Positions 14,682 through 23,474 of a stretch of 64,000 bases of DNA are shown here, in pieces. The position numbers and the translations under genes are program-made. Positions within the stretch are counted from its first letter, which is position 1. Every line of letters starts with the position of its first letter. Origin of the DNA: an uncultured Collinsella sp. (lineage in GTDB: Bacteria > Actinomycetota > Coriobacteriia > Coriobacteriales > Coriobacteriaceae); contig UQRW01000006.1 of assembly GCA_900543515.1 (NCBI GenBank), forward strand, positions 5,339 through 69,338, written 5' to 3'. Under the pieces are notes generated by a model. That model did not search any database. It was given only the letters and a program-made list of their open reading frames with translations, and was not told the DNA's origin.

Positions 14682-16043
14682 TTACAGACCGGCGATGTGA
14701 TCGGCAGGCGTCGCGACAACCTGTCCGGCGCTCTTGGCGGGACGCTTCTTCTTGGTCTCGGTCGTGCCCAAAAGCCTTGCCTCAAGACCGCTCACCAAGC
14801 GAGCGAGCGGCAGGGTGATGACCAGATAGAACAGGGCGGCAACCACGTACGGTGTAATGGAGCCCGTCGTGGCCACGATGGTACGGGCGTTCATGACGAT
14901 CTCGACCACACCCACGGCGGCAAGCAGCGACGTATCCTTGTAAAGCAAGATAAACTCGCTGGTCAGCGTAGGCAAAACATTGCGGAACGTCTGCGGAATC
15001 ATAACGTAGAGCAGCGTCTGGAAGGCATTCATGCCCAGAGAGCGAGCAGCCTCGTTTTGGCCCTTGGGGATCGATTGAATACCGGCACGAAAGATCTCGC
15101 ACAGGTACGCAGACGAGTTCATGGCCATGACGATGACGCCCAAGACATAGTCGTCCACCTTGACGCCGGCCAACGGCAGACCGAAGAACGCGATATAGAT
15201 CTGCAGGAACGCCGGCGTACCGCGAATGATATTCACATAGATGCCGGCAAGGCAACGCAGGATGCGCGACTTGGAGATGCGCATGAGCGACAAGGCAAAG
15301 CCAAAGGGGATTGCCAGCGGAAACGCCACGAGCACGATCGAGAGCGACATGAGGAAGCCCTTAAAGACGATCGGCAGGCTTTGGACCAAAATGACCGGGT
15401 TTAAGAACAGGCGCAGAAACATATTGGAGTTCCACGCCTCGACCCACGGCTGCTCCTTAAGGTCGGCCAGGAAGTTATCGAATGCCGTCACGCCCTTAAT
15501 CTCGACGGGAGGAATCTTGGAGATCTTCTTGGTCGACCCGTCAGCGAGCGTATAGGTGCCGCTAAAGGCCTCATCGCCGCCCTCGACGGGGAAGGTCACG
15601 CCGTAAACCTCGACGCGGAAATAGCCGCCGGCAGGCGCCGTCTCACCAAAGTCAATCGTGAGCGTCTGGCCGTCAGCCTTGCACGTAGGTTTCATGGGCG
15701 TACGATCCATGAGGTCCTCGCCCGAGAGCATCGTCAATCGCGTGTCATCGGTACCAAACGTCGTGCCGTCGACAAACGTCAAAGAAAGACCGCTCAGCTC
15801 CTCGTCGGCATCGGCCTGAACTTCCCAGGTAATGCGGGTCTCGGTGCCACCGACCACGTCGCTACCCGAACCGGTATTGGGTCGGGCGGTGATCTTTGCG
15901 GTCTCAAGCGCCTGGGCGGTCGTGGGCACGCAGGCCCCCGCGCACACCAGGGCGAATGCCACAGCCAAAGCGCAGGCTAGCTTTTGGAGCATCGAGGGCA
16001 GTGGATAGCTCTGGCCCATAGCTCCTTGGTTCAATCGAGACAA
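14682..16043 (-). CDS. Amino-acid ABC permease with an extracellular N-terminal domain
   Basis: 453 residues, roughly twice the usual length. Residues 1-45 contain a signal-type hydrophobic segment ending in TTAQA; about 50-180 form a soluble beta-rich, Ig-like domain outside the cell; a linker follows, then the permease core (about 210-430) with five or so membrane helices and the ATPase-contact loop EAARSLGMNAFQTLLYVMIP. I chose TTG 16043 because TAGGAG stands five bases before it; the later ATG (16019) has its AGGAG too close. The extra domain could help capture substrate or dock the lipoprotein; this is inference. Confidence 0.85.
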   Translation of the reverse strand: MSRLNQGAMGQSYPLPSMLQKLACALAVAFALVCAGACVPTTAQALETAKITARPNTGSGSDVVGGTETRITWEVQADADEELSGLSLTFVDGTTFGTDDTRLTMLSGEDLMDRTPMKPTCKADGQTLTIDFGETAPAGGYFRVEVYGVTFPVEGGDEAFSGTYTLADGSTKKISKIPPVEIKGVTAFDNFLADLKEQPWVEAWNSNMFLRLFLNPVILVQSLPIVFKGFLMSLSIVLVAFPLAIPFGFALSLMRISKSRILRCLAGIYVNIIRGTPAFLQIYIAFFGLPLAGVKVDDYVLGVIVMAMNSSAYLCEIFRAGIQSIPKGQNEAARSLGMNAFQTLLYVMIPQTFRNVLPTLTSEFILLYKDTSLLAAVGVVEIVMNARTIVATTGSITPYVVAALFYLVITLPLARLVSGLEARLLGTTETKKKRPAKSAGQVVATPADHIAGL

Positions 16044-16106
16044 GGTGGCTCCTAACGTTTAAGTTGCCGACATAACGGGACGGGATGACGCCCATTCAAG
16101 AAGCGC

Positions 16107-16137
16107 AAAGGCCCTTTCCGCCAAAACGGAAAGGGCC
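16107..16137 (-). terminator. Intra-operon hairpin between binding protein and permease
   Basis: An 11-bp perfect stem (16110-16120, 16127-16137) with only a short TTT tail on the minus strand. Such leaky hairpins behind a binding-protein gene let the cell make more binding protein than permease. Confidence 0.65.
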
Positions 16138-16159
16138 CGCGCGCAATCAAGTAGTTATT

Positions 16160-17020
16160 TTACTTGATATTGTACTTAGCCATGAGGGCGTCGACGGTAC
16201 CGTCGTCGGTCAGGTCCTTGATAGCCTGGTTGATGTCGTCCTTGAGCTTGGTGTTGCCCTGGTTGATGGCGATGGCGTACTCCTCGCCGGTGCTGATCTG
16301 CTTGATGGTCTGGCAGGTGTTGAACTGCTCGGCGGTCAGCTGGCTGGCAACGGAGCGGTTGGTGACTACGGCGTCGCCCTTATCGGACTGCAGGGCGCTG
16401 AAGCACTCGGTGGCGTCCTTGTAGGGGACGATCTTGGCCTTGGGGAAGTTCTCCTGGGCAAAGGCCTCGGCGGTCGAGCCAGACTGGACGATGATGGTAG
16501 CGTCGGCGTTGTTGAGCTTCTCGCTGAAGTTATCGGCCGTGATGTCGGTGTTATCGACCTTGGTCACGATAGCCTGATCGTCCATGTAGTAGGAATCAGA
16601 GAAAGTGACTTCCTTCTCACGCTCGGGCGTGTCGGTGATAGCCGCGATGGAAACGTCATACTTGGCGCCCGAAGCGACGCCCGGAACCAGCGTGTCAAAG
16701 TCATTGTTGACATACTCGACATCCAGGCCCAGCTTGTCGCCGATAGCCTTGATGAGCTCAAGGTCAAAGCCCTGATAATCGCCGTTGTCATCCTTGTACT
16801 CAAACGGAGCGTACTCGGCAGAGGTGCCGACGGTCAGCGTACCGTCCTTGACGAGCGCGTACTCCTTGGAGCCGTCGACCTTCTCGACCTTAGCGTCGTC
16901 AGAGCTGCTGGAACCAGCATCAGAACCAGAGGTGGCGTTGGACGAGCCGCAGCCCGTCAGAGCAAGGGCGAGCGCCATAGCACCCGTGGCGGCAAATGCG
17001 CCGAGCTTCTTCAGCTTCAT
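16160..17020 (-). CDS. Amino-acid ABC transporter substrate-binding lipoprotein
   Basis: 286 residues, family 3 solute-binding protein. The lipobox LALTGC gives lipidation near Cys23, then a Ser/Gly/Asp-rich spacer to about 45, then the mature fold starting LTVGTSAEYAPFEYKDDNGDYQGFD, with the family's YQGFDLELIKAIG pattern. It binds a polar amino acid outside the membrane and delivers it to the following permease and ATPase. ATG at 17020 follows AAGGAGA; an upstream in-frame ATG lacks a ribosome site. Confidence 0.93.
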   Translation of the reverse strand: MKLKKLGAFAATGAMALALALTGCGSSNATSGSDAGSSSSDDAKVEKVDGSKEYALVKDGTLTVGTSAEYAPFEYKDDNGDYQGFDLELIKAIGDKLGLDVEYVNNDFDTLVPGVASGAKYDVSIAAITDTPEREKEVTFSDSYYMDDQAIVTKVDNTDITADNFSEKLNNADATIIVQSGSTAEAFAQENFPKAKIVPYKDATECFSALQSDKGDAVVTNRSVASQLTAEQFNTCQTIKQISTGEEYAIAINQGNTKLKDDINQAIKDLTDDGTVDALMAKYNIK

Positions 17021-17167
17021 AATCAGTCTCCTTCCGGTGACCTCGTTTGATTCAGAGGTCTGCAAAAACTGTTGGCTATTATGCACCCGGAATTACGAAT
17101 CTGCAATGAGAAAATCGATTGAAACAAACCCATAACGTGAATGGAATACTCTACTTTGTGACAGTCA

Positions 17168-18034
17168 TTACTGCTGCAATGACCTTAATAGTCTAATTTC
17201 AGCTGCATAACCTGCAAGTTCGTTCGGAGTCTCCAAAATAAACGGCAGCGAACGCAAGTGGCCATTCGATACAATATTCTGCATAACCTGCATACCGCCA
17301 CCAAATTCCTCGCTGCCAAGGTATCCCTTACCGATGCACTCGTGACGATCTTTATGGGCGCCACAAGGGTTCTTCGAATCGTTGATATGCACGGCATGCA
17401 AGCGATCGATACCCACCACGCGGTCGAACTCGTCGAGTACGCCGTCCAGATCATGGATGATGTCGTAGCCGGCATCGCTCACATGGCAGGTGTCCAAACA
17501 AACGCCCAGCTTATCGGACAGCTCTGGGCGCTTGGCGGCAACGCCCTCGATAATGCACGCCAGTTCTTCAAAGCTACGGCCCACCTCGGTGCCCTTTCCC
17601 GCCATGGTCTCGAGCAATACCGTCGTCTGCTGTCCCTCAAACATCACCTGGCACAGCGTGTCGACAATCATCTGAATGCCGACGTCGGAGCCCTGTCCCA
17701 CATGCGCACCGGGATGGAAGTTGTAGTAGTTGCCGGGCAGTGCTTCCAGACGCTGCAAGTCCTCGGCCATTGCCTCCAAGGCAAACTCGCGTGCCCGCTC
17801 TTTGGCAGAACAGGGGTTGTAGGTATACGGGGCATGCGCCACCAGCGGTCCAAAGTCGTTTTGCGCCATAAGCTCGCGCAGAGCCGCCACGTTATCCATG
17901 TCAAGTTCTTTTGCCTTGCCACCGCGCGGGTTGCGCGTAAAGAACGCAAAGGTATTGGCGCCAATGGACAGCGCCGTCTCCCCCATTGCCCGATAGCCCT
18001 TCGTCGTCGAAAGATGACACCCGATCGTCAGCAT
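17168..18034 (-). CDS. nfo: Endonuclease IV (AP endonuclease)
   Basis: 288 residues. Cuts 5' of abasic sites in base-excision repair using three Zn ions. The metal ligands sit in recognisable motifs: NFHPGAHVG, LLETMAGKGTEVG, CLDTCHVSDAGYD, HINDSKNPCGAHKDRHECIG and ILETPN. The start at ATG 18034 follows GAGGAGGGAG and opens with MLTIGCHLSTTKG, the normal N-terminus. A 63-nt palindrome lies just upstream of the ribosome site. Confidence 0.95.
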   Translation of the reverse strand: MLTIGCHLSTTKGYRAMGETALSIGANTFAFFTRNPRGGKAKELDMDNVAALRELMAQNDFGPLVAHAPYTYNPCSAKERAREFALEAMAEDLQRLEALPGNYYNFHPGAHVGQGSDVGIQMIVDTLCQVMFEGQQTTVLLETMAGKGTEVGRSFEELACIIEGVAAKRPELSDKLGVCLDTCHVSDAGYDIIHDLDGVLDEFDRVVGIDRLHAVHINDSKNPCGAHKDRHECIGKGYLGSEEFGGGMQVMQNIVSNGHLRSLPFILETPNELAGYAAEIRLLRSLQQ

Positions 18035-18055
18035 CTCCAACTCCCTCCTCATCAG

Positions 18056-18118
18056 TTGCGGTGAAATACGGTCTATTGGTGCCCTATTTTGGCGCAAACA
18101 GACCGTATTCCACCGCAA
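18056..18118. repeat. 63-nt palindromic repeat, copy A
   Basis: Arms 18056-18074 and 18100-18118 pair with one mismatch around a 25-nt loop. Copy B at 19222-19284 has the same length, identical outer arms, a shared loop core (CCCTATT, GCGCAAACAG-like) and the same following GTTATAAA, while its inner stem differs with matching changes on both sides. Both copies lie between a stop codon and the next gene's ribosome site on the minus strand. Confidence 0.75.
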
Positions 18119-18186
18119 GTTATAAAGGGGCATCAGGGGCAAAGACCTCCAAGGCATTCCAGGCGCTGGTGCCATGCCCCCACGCC

Positions 18187-19206
18187 CTAAAGTTTCAAGC
18201 GAATCGCGTCGATGATGTGCGCACAGCGCTGCGTGGCGGCAAGGGGCATGATGGGGCTTTCGAGTTTCCCCGCCTGAATGAGCTGCGTCGCATGCGACGC
18301 CTCACCGTAAAAATCATCGACTTCAAATGGTGCATCGATTTCGAGTACTCGACCGTCGGAATACTTCACATGAGCGAGCTCGGGGCGATGGAGCCGCTCG
18401 ATTTCCAACGAGCCCCGCTCACAGGCAATCGTTAAGCGGCTTTCATATGTTGCTTCGCCGTCGCACACCATATGAATGGGTATACCGCCGACGCTCATAT
18501 GGATCTCGTCGGCCCAATCGACGCGACCGCCCGATACGTCACGCCAGCGAACTTCACGGGACGAAACCTCGCAAGCGCCCGCGAGCAAATCCTCAAACCA
18601 ACCGACCGCATAGCAGCCCATGTCATATAGACAGCCGCCCTGCAACGGATCAAGCAGATAGCCCGAAGGAGACTCGCCGTAATCGAGCTTTTGCACGCTT
18701 TCAATCGAGACAATACGGCCAAGCTCACCCGACGCAAACAAGTCCTTCACGCGAGTGCGCATCGGGCAAAACCGATTCTTCATTGCCTCCATAAACAGCA
18801 CGCCGCGCTCGCGAGAGGTGGAGGCAATCGAGAGAGCCTCTTCCTCACTCAAAACGGCCGGCTTTTCGCACAGCACGGCCTTTCCGGCACGCAGCGCGCA
18901 ACAGGCCCAACGCGTATGCATGCCATGCGGAAGAGCCAAGTAGATTGCGTCGACATCGGAGTCGGCAATCAGCGCGTCATAAGCCGCATCGCCGTTATCG
19001 TCGACCGAGGCATGGCCATGCGCAGCATCGATCGAAAACGCTCGGCAAAATTCCTCGACATGTGCAGGAGTGCGGCCGGCCGCAGCCACCAGCCGTGCCC
19101 CGTCGACCTTCTTGAGCGACGAAGCAAATCGATGAGAAATGTGCCCAGCGCCCAAAATGCCCCAACGGACCTCACGCGAATCATCACATGAATCCCAATG
19201 GCCCAC
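18187..19206 (-). CDS. Gfo/Idh/MocA-family oxidoreductase
   Basis: 339 residues. The N-terminal Rossmann motif WGILGAGHISHRFASSL binds NAD(P), and CEKPAVL holds the family's EKP lysine; the C-terminal half is the alpha/beta substrate domain. These enzymes oxidise or reduce sugars, inositols and related diols. GTG at 19206 follows AAAGGGG. It stands between nfo and an aldo/keto reductase with palindromes on both sides. The substrate is unknown. Confidence 0.85.
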   Translation of the reverse strand: MGHWDSCDDSREVRWGILGAGHISHRFASSLKKVDGARLVAAAGRTPAHVEEFCRAFSIDAAHGHASVDDNGDAAYDALIADSDVDAIYLALPHGMHTRWACCALRAGKAVLCEKPAVLSEEEALSIASTSRERGVLFMEAMKNRFCPMRTRVKDLFASGELGRIVSIESVQKLDYGESPSGYLLDPLQGGCLYDMGCYAVGWFEDLLAGACEVSSREVRWRDVSGGRVDWADEIHMSVGGIPIHMVCDGEATYESRLTIACERGSLEIERLHRPELAHVKYSDGRVLEIDAPFEVDDFYGEASHATQLIQAGKLESPIMPLAATQRCAHIIDAIRLKL

Positions 19207-19221
19207 GACAGCCCCTTTCAG

Positions 19222-19284
19222 TTGCGGTGGAATAGTCCCTGTTTAAGCCCTATTCTGCCGCAAACAGGAACTATTCCACCGCAA
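19222..19284. repeat. 63-nt palindromic repeat, copy B
   Basis: Arms 19222-19241 and 19265-19284 pair with one mismatch around a 23-nt loop. The inner stem pairs are different from copy A but still complementary, so selection or a copying mechanism preserves the hairpin, not only the sequence. It begins 16 bases upstream of the GTG start of the oxidoreductase. Confidence 0.75.
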
Positions 19285-19296
19285 GTTATAAAAGGG

Positions 19297-20487
19297 TCAC
19301 GAGGAGCGCGTTTTGCCGAAGGCCTTAAGCACTGCCGTTACGGGGCCCGGCTGGAAGCGTCGGCGCACGTCATCGAGACGCTCGGGGATATCGATATGCT
19401 GCGGGCAGTGGCGCGCGCATTTGCCGCACTTGACGCAATTGCTCACCAGCTTGGGCTCGCTCGTGCGCACCGCACTCGCCGTAAAGTATTGCGACAGCCC
19501 CGTAAACCAGCTGTGCGCATAGCTCGCGTTGTAGGCGGCAAAGCAGCCGGGAATGTTGATACCCTTGGGACATGGCATGCAGTAGCCGCATCCCGTGCAG
19601 GGCACGCGATTCGATTTTTCAAACTCATCCAGCACGTGCGCGATCGTGTCGAGCTGGTTGGCAGTCATCGAATTCGGCAACGCGAGGTCTGCCAGTGACG
19701 AATTCTCATCCACCTGCGCGGTATCGGTCATACCAGAAAGCAACATGGTCACCTGGGGATGATTCCACACCCACGAGAGCCCCCAAGCGGCAGGCGTATG
19801 CAAATGCCGGTCGCATGCACCGTCGAGAACAGCGCGCGCCCGCGGAGGCAATTTGCCTGCCAAGCGTCCGCCCAAAAGCGGCTCCATCACAAACACCGCG
19901 AGGCCTCGCTCGGCGGCGGCCATGAGCCCCGCTGTTCCCGCCTGATATCGCTCTCCAGCGTAATTGTACTGGATCTGGCAAAAGTCCCACTCATACGCAT
20001 CGAGCATCGTGAGGAAGTCCGCTGCGCTGCCGTGGTACGAAAAACCGATCTGGCGAATGCGCCCCACCGCCTTTTGACGAGCGATCCAGTCCTCAATGCC
20101 CAACGCCACCACACGTTCCCACTGGGCGGGCGAGGTAATGTTATGCATGAGGTAATAGTCGATATGGTCGGTCCGCAGGCGCCGCAGTTGCTCATTGAAG
20201 AACCGGTCGAAATCCTCCGCGCACTTGCACGAAGCATGCGGCAACTTGGTCGCCAGCAACACCCGGTCACGCAGCCCCAAGCGCTCAAGCGAGGCGCCCA
20301 CGCACGCCTCGTTACCGGGATAGAGATACGCGGTGTCCAGATAATTAATCCCCTGCTCCACCGCACGGGAAATGATGGCATCGGCTGTCTTCGCATCCGG
20401 ACGTCCCGGCGCACCGGGAAACCTCATGCAGCCCAGACCCAGAGCGGATATTCGGTTACCACTTTTGGGGTCAACGCGGTATTGCAC
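19297..20487 (-). CDS. Aldo/keto reductase with C-terminal ferredoxin-type 4Fe-4S motifs
   Basis: About 396 residues from GTG 20487, chosen because AAGGGAGGGG stands directly upstream. The AKR barrel shows the tetrad region (Asp in YLDTAYLYPGNE, Lys in ATKLPH, His in YLMHNI). The C-terminus adds CTGCGYCMPCPKG near 310 and CVKCGKCARHCPQ near 365, enough for one or two iron-sulfur clusters. Such fused enzymes are common in gut anaerobes and are thought to pass electrons between ferredoxin-like clusters and a carbonyl substrate. Substrate unknown. Confidence 0.88.
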   Translation of the reverse strand: MQYRVDPKSGNRISALGLGCMRFPGAPGRPDAKTADAIISRAVEQGINYLDTAYLYPGNEACVGASLERLGLRDRVLLATKLPHASCKCAEDFDRFFNEQLRRLRTDHIDYYLMHNITSPAQWERVVALGIEDWIARQKAVGRIRQIGFSYHGSAADFLTMLDAYEWDFCQIQYNYAGERYQAGTAGLMAAAERGLAVFVMEPLLGGRLAGKLPPRARAVLDGACDRHLHTPAAWGLSWVWNHPQVTMLLSGMTDTAQVDENSSLADLALPNSMTANQLDTIAHVLDEFEKSNRVPCTGCGYCMPCPKGINIPGCFAAYNASYAHSWFTGLSQYFTASAVRTSEPKLVSNCVKCGKCARHCPQHIDIPERLDDVRRRFQPGPVTAVLKAFGKTRSS

Positions 20488-20650
20488 GGCCCCTCCCTTC
20501 GCCATCAGCGCCCCGACAAGGCGAAACACAACGGCCACGCCATCGAAACACATTGGAATCGCAATCGAGAACGTATCGTAACGTAGTAGAAATCGAGCCG
20601 TCACGGCGCCGCTTTAACATCAGCAAAAAGCCCGATGAAAGGAGCCGGGC

Positions 20651-20845
20651 ATGACCACGCGCGAGGACGCCTACCCCTACCCCGGCGAGCAATACATCCT
20701 CTCGGTCGACCGCTATCAGATCGAGGTCATGGACCATCTGGACGAGCCTCCCGCCACGGGTGCCGTCATCTTCTGCACCTTCCCCAAGGTCCGCGATGGC
20801 GTCGGATACCCCGCCCGCGTCTTTGCGGTCTGCCCTGCAGCGTAG
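20651..20845 (+). CDS. Small unknown protein, 64 residues
   Basis: ATG at 20651 follows AAAGGAG at a 7-base distance, which is the main reason to believe it. The protein is acidic, soluble and has no known motif; it contains EDAYPYPGEQYILSVDRYQIE and one cysteine. It stands alone, divergent from the aldo/keto reductase, and ends before a terminator. Function not recognised. Confidence 0.6.
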   Translation: MTTREDAYPYPGEQYILSVDRYQIEVMDHLDEPPATGAVIFCTFPKVRDGVGYPARVFAVCPAA

Positions 20846-20922
20846 CGTCCAGGCAAACGTTTCTTTTTTATAACAGCCGCCCCGCGCACCCACCAATCAA
20901 CCTGGCAGCATACAATCCATCA

Positions 20923-20947
20923 GGCGCCCCTTACGCGGGCGCCTTTT
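20923..20947 (+). terminator. Rho-independent terminator after the small protein gene
   Basis: A 7-bp stem (GGCGCCC at 20923-20929, GGGCGCC at 20937-20943) is followed by TTTT. Confidence 0.75.
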
Positions 20948-20966
20948 ACATGGGGAGATGATTCAC

Positions 20967-21881
20967 ATGCAGATCAACAAGGTCGCCTTTATCGGCAAGG
21001 GCGGCGTCGGCCTGCTCTACGGCAGCATGATCGCCCGGGCGCTCGGCAACGACGCCGTCGAATACGTCATGGATGACACCCGTTTTGAGCGTCACGCGGG
21101 CGATGCGCTCACCGTCAACGGAAAGCCTTGCGATCTCACGTCCGTCCGCGCCAGCGAGGCAGCGCCCGCCGATCTGGTCATCCTGACAGTCAAGACCACC
21201 GGTCTCGACCAAGCACTCAAGACTATGGAGCGTGTCGTGGGACCCAACACGCTCATCGCCTCGCTGTGCAACGGCATTACGAGCGAGCAAAAGATTGCCG
21301 AACGCTTTGGCTGGGAGCATACCGTCCTGGGTATCTGCCAGGGCATGGACGCCGTATTCCTCGACGGCGCGCTCACCTTTACCAATGCGGGCGAAATCCG
21401 CTTTGGTGCAGCCGCCGGCACCGACCCCGCGACCGTCGCCGCTATCGACGAGCTCTATACGCGCTGCGGCATCGCCCATACCGTCGAGGACGACATCGCT
21501 CACCGCATGTGGGCCAAACTCATGCTCAACGACGGCATCAACCAGACCTGCATGGCCTACGGCGGGACCTACGGAAGCGCCACGGAGCCGGGCTCCGAGC
21601 AGCGTCGCTGCTTTGTTTCCGCCATGCGCGAAACGCTTGCGGTCGCCAACGCCGAGGGCGTTGAGCTGACCGAGGCAGACCTGACGCAAATGGTGCACCT
21701 CATCGAGGGAATCGACCCCGCCGGTATGCCCTCGATGGCGCAGGACCGCATCGCACAACGAAAAACCGAAGTCGAGGAGTTCGCGGGCACCATTTGCCGC
21801 CTGGCCGCCAAACACGATATCCAAGTGCCGCAAAACGATTGGCTCTACCAGAGGATTCGCGAAATAGAAAGCAGCTGGTAG
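20967..21881 (+). CDS. Ketopantoate reductase (PanE/ApbA) family protein
   Basis: 304 residues. The N-terminal FIGKGGVGLLYGSMIA is the NADPH dinucleotide-binding loop, VKTTGLDQAL holds the family's catalytic-region Lys, and the C-terminal helical domain contains the conserved MWAKLMLNDGINQTC stretch with the Asn/Asp pair. It would reduce 2-dehydropantoate or a related 2-oxoacid. No panB or panC is near, so pantothenate synthesis is not certain. ATG 20967 is preferred to 20958, because the GGGGAG site lies directly against the first ATG. Confidence 0.85.
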   Translation: MQINKVAFIGKGGVGLLYGSMIARALGNDAVEYVMDDTRFERHAGDALTVNGKPCDLTSVRASEAAPADLVILTVKTTGLDQALKTMERVVGPNTLIASLCNGITSEQKIAERFGWEHTVLGICQGMDAVFLDGALTFTNAGEIRFGAAAGTDPATVAAIDELYTRCGIAHTVEDDIAHRMWAKLMLNDGINQTCMAYGGTYGSATEPGSEQRRCFVSAMRETLAVANAEGVELTEADLTQMVHLIEGIDPAGMPSMAQDRIAQRKTEVEEFAGTICRLAAKHDIQVPQNDWLYQRIREIESSW

Positions 21882-21918
21882 TGCTCGGCATACTGCAGCC
21901 AACAGATCCAATGGCAAA

Positions 21919-21959
21919 GCCGCCGCAAGGGGCACTCCCCTCGCGGCGGCTTCCTTTTT
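21919..21959 (+). terminator. Rho-independent terminator after the PanE-like gene
   Basis: An 8-bp GCCGCCGC/GCGGCGGC stem (21919-21926, 21943-21950) followed by TTCCTTTTT. The left side also gives TTT on the minus strand, so it may serve the converging small membrane gene. Confidence 0.85.
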
Positions 21960-21990
21960 CATCTTTGGCCAAAAATCAGCTTCACAACGG

Positions 21991-22197
21991 TTAGAGCTGC
22001 GACTCCGACGCCTGGTCCTCATCGTCGCGACAAAGGACTACACCCGCACTTCCCAGCAGTGCGGCCGCGATCAGCGCGCCGACCACGATAGAGGCAGCCC
22101 CACAAGACCCCTGCATACCCGCGACGAGCGCGGCCGTAGGACCAAGGCAACCAAGCGTCAATGCAACGGCGGCAACGGCGATATCTCGAGCGTTCAC
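21991..22197 (-). CDS. Small membrane protein, 68 residues
   Basis: Two hydrophobic helices (about 7-27 and 35-56) joined by a short loop with one cysteine, then an acidic C-terminal tail (CRDDEDQASESQL). Probably inserted in the cytoplasmic membrane; function not recognised. GTG 22197 is about 10 bases after GGAGGAA. Single-gene unit between two terminators. Confidence 0.5.
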   Translation of the reverse strand: MNARDIAVAAVALTLGCLGPTAALVAGMQGSCGAASIVVGALIAAALLGSAGVVLCRDDEDQASESQL

Positions 22198-22307
22198 AAG
22201 ACCACTTCCTCCACGAGAAAGACCTTATTTCTCATGAACTAGTGTGCCCCGCGCCCATATGCGCGGCGTACTGCCACGGTAAGCGCTCTGTTAACTCAAG
22301 CACGCAC

Positions 22308-22356
22308 AAAAAACGGACGCCTCTACGTTGTGCCCAAAGGCTCAGTAAAGACGCCC
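22308..22356 (-). terminator. Rho-independent terminator of the secreted-protein gene
   Basis: A 12-bp RNA stem with three G-U pairs (22345-22356 against 22315-22326) is followed on the minus strand by G and six T residues. Confidence 0.75.
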
Positions 22357-22388
22357 GCCCATCATGTGCCCATTTTGCTTATGGAAGA

Positions 22389-23162
22389 TTACCAACCGGT
22401 GTAGTAGTCGGTGGTTCCGGCAGCGCAGCCGGAGTCATAGACCTTGCAATCGCCCTTGGAGCCCGTAAAGGTCGAGCCCTGGGCCATATCGCCCGCGGCA
22501 ACAACGTAATAGCCGTCGGAATCGCGCCAGAAGCCCTCAGAATCCTGAGTCCATTCGCCCGTGCGATAGTGATAAAGCACATTGCTGCTGTAATAGGTCT
22601 CGCGGCGCCCGTTGTAGTTATTGACACCCGCAGAGCGCGTCAGGCCCGATCCGTTCGCGTAGGACGCGGCAGACGCGTAGGACGGAGTGTAACCGGCGTT
22701 GTAGTACGAAGCTTGGACGGCCTCGGCAGCCTCCGCCTCGGCGGCAGCCTCGAGCGCTTCGCGCTTGGCATCCTCAAGCGCAGTGCGCAGCTCATCGAGC
22801 TCGGTCGACTTGGCGTCGACCTCCCCCATCGTCAACAGGCTACCCGCGCCGTCGATGCAACCCTGCAGCACAGCGCGCTCGTCATCGGTGGCATAGTCAC
22901 CGTACATGTTCATGATGATCTGAGCGCGCATCTCCAGGGAATCGCGCTTGGCCTCCATCGAGGCGTTCCACTCCTGCATGGAACCATAACCATCGCCGCG
23001 ATAGTCAACGGGCTGTACCAGCGTCGTCTCGGACGGCGTAGATCCAACCGTATCGGACAGTGTTGCGGCGTGGGCATCAGTTGCACCGGCGCCCGCCAAA
23101 AGTGCCACGGTCAGAGCGGCGGAAAGGGCGGCGGCTTTCGGTTTTCGTGAATCGATCCTCAT
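22389..23162 (-). CDS. Secreted protein of unknown function with a coiled coil
   Basis: 257 residues. An N-terminal signal peptide (basic RKPK start, hydrophobic run, cleavage near DAHA-A) exports it. Residues 75-155 are helical, ending in an Ala/Glu-rich coiled coil; a Tyr/Ser/Asn-rich linker follows; the C-terminal about 60 residues contain WTQDSEGFWRDSDGYYVV and two cysteines, suggesting a small disulfide-bonded cell-surface domain. The layout recalls PcsB-like hydrolase adaptors, but no catalytic motif is seen. ATG 23162 is 10 bases after GGAGG. 23163-23373 upstream holds only its promoter region and no gene. Confidence 0.7.
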   Translation of the reverse strand: MRIDSRKPKAAALSAALTVALLAGAGATDAHAATLSDTVGSTPSETTLVQPVDYRGDGYGSMQEWNASMEAKRDSLEMRAQIIMNMYGDYATDDERAVLQGCIDGAGSLLTMGEVDAKSTELDELRTALEDAKREALEAAAEAEAAEAVQASYYNAGYTPSYASAASYANGSGLTRSAGVNNYNGRRETYYSSNVLYHYRTGEWTQDSEGFWRDSDGYYVVAAGDMAQGSTFTGSKGDCKVYDSGCAAGTTDYYTGW

Positions 23163-23373
23163 GTAGCTGGAAACCTCCGTAGTGCGTTTTTGCTGCGTTT
23201 GAGATGCGTGTGATTCGATCGCGCTGCATAGTACCCCGAGCAAATCGCGACCTGCGGTTTTACTCAAAAGGCGCACGTCAATTGCGTAAAACTCACATCC
23301 TCTCAACAGGAGTTTTCCACAACTCAAATGCATAAAGCGTGTCAAAAACCCTGTTTTTGCACCCGCTCTATGC

Positions 23374-23412
23374 AAAAAAGGCACCTGTGCAAACATTGTT
23401 CGCACAGGTGCC
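23374..23412 (-). terminator. Rho-independent terminator of metY
   Basis: An 11-bp perfect stem (23380-23390, 23402-23412) followed on the minus strand by six T residues. Confidence 0.9.
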
Positions 23413-23474
23413 CTGAACAGGCATTTTATGCAGTTATACCTATCGAGTCGCAAGGGGTCCTTGCACAAGTCGCC

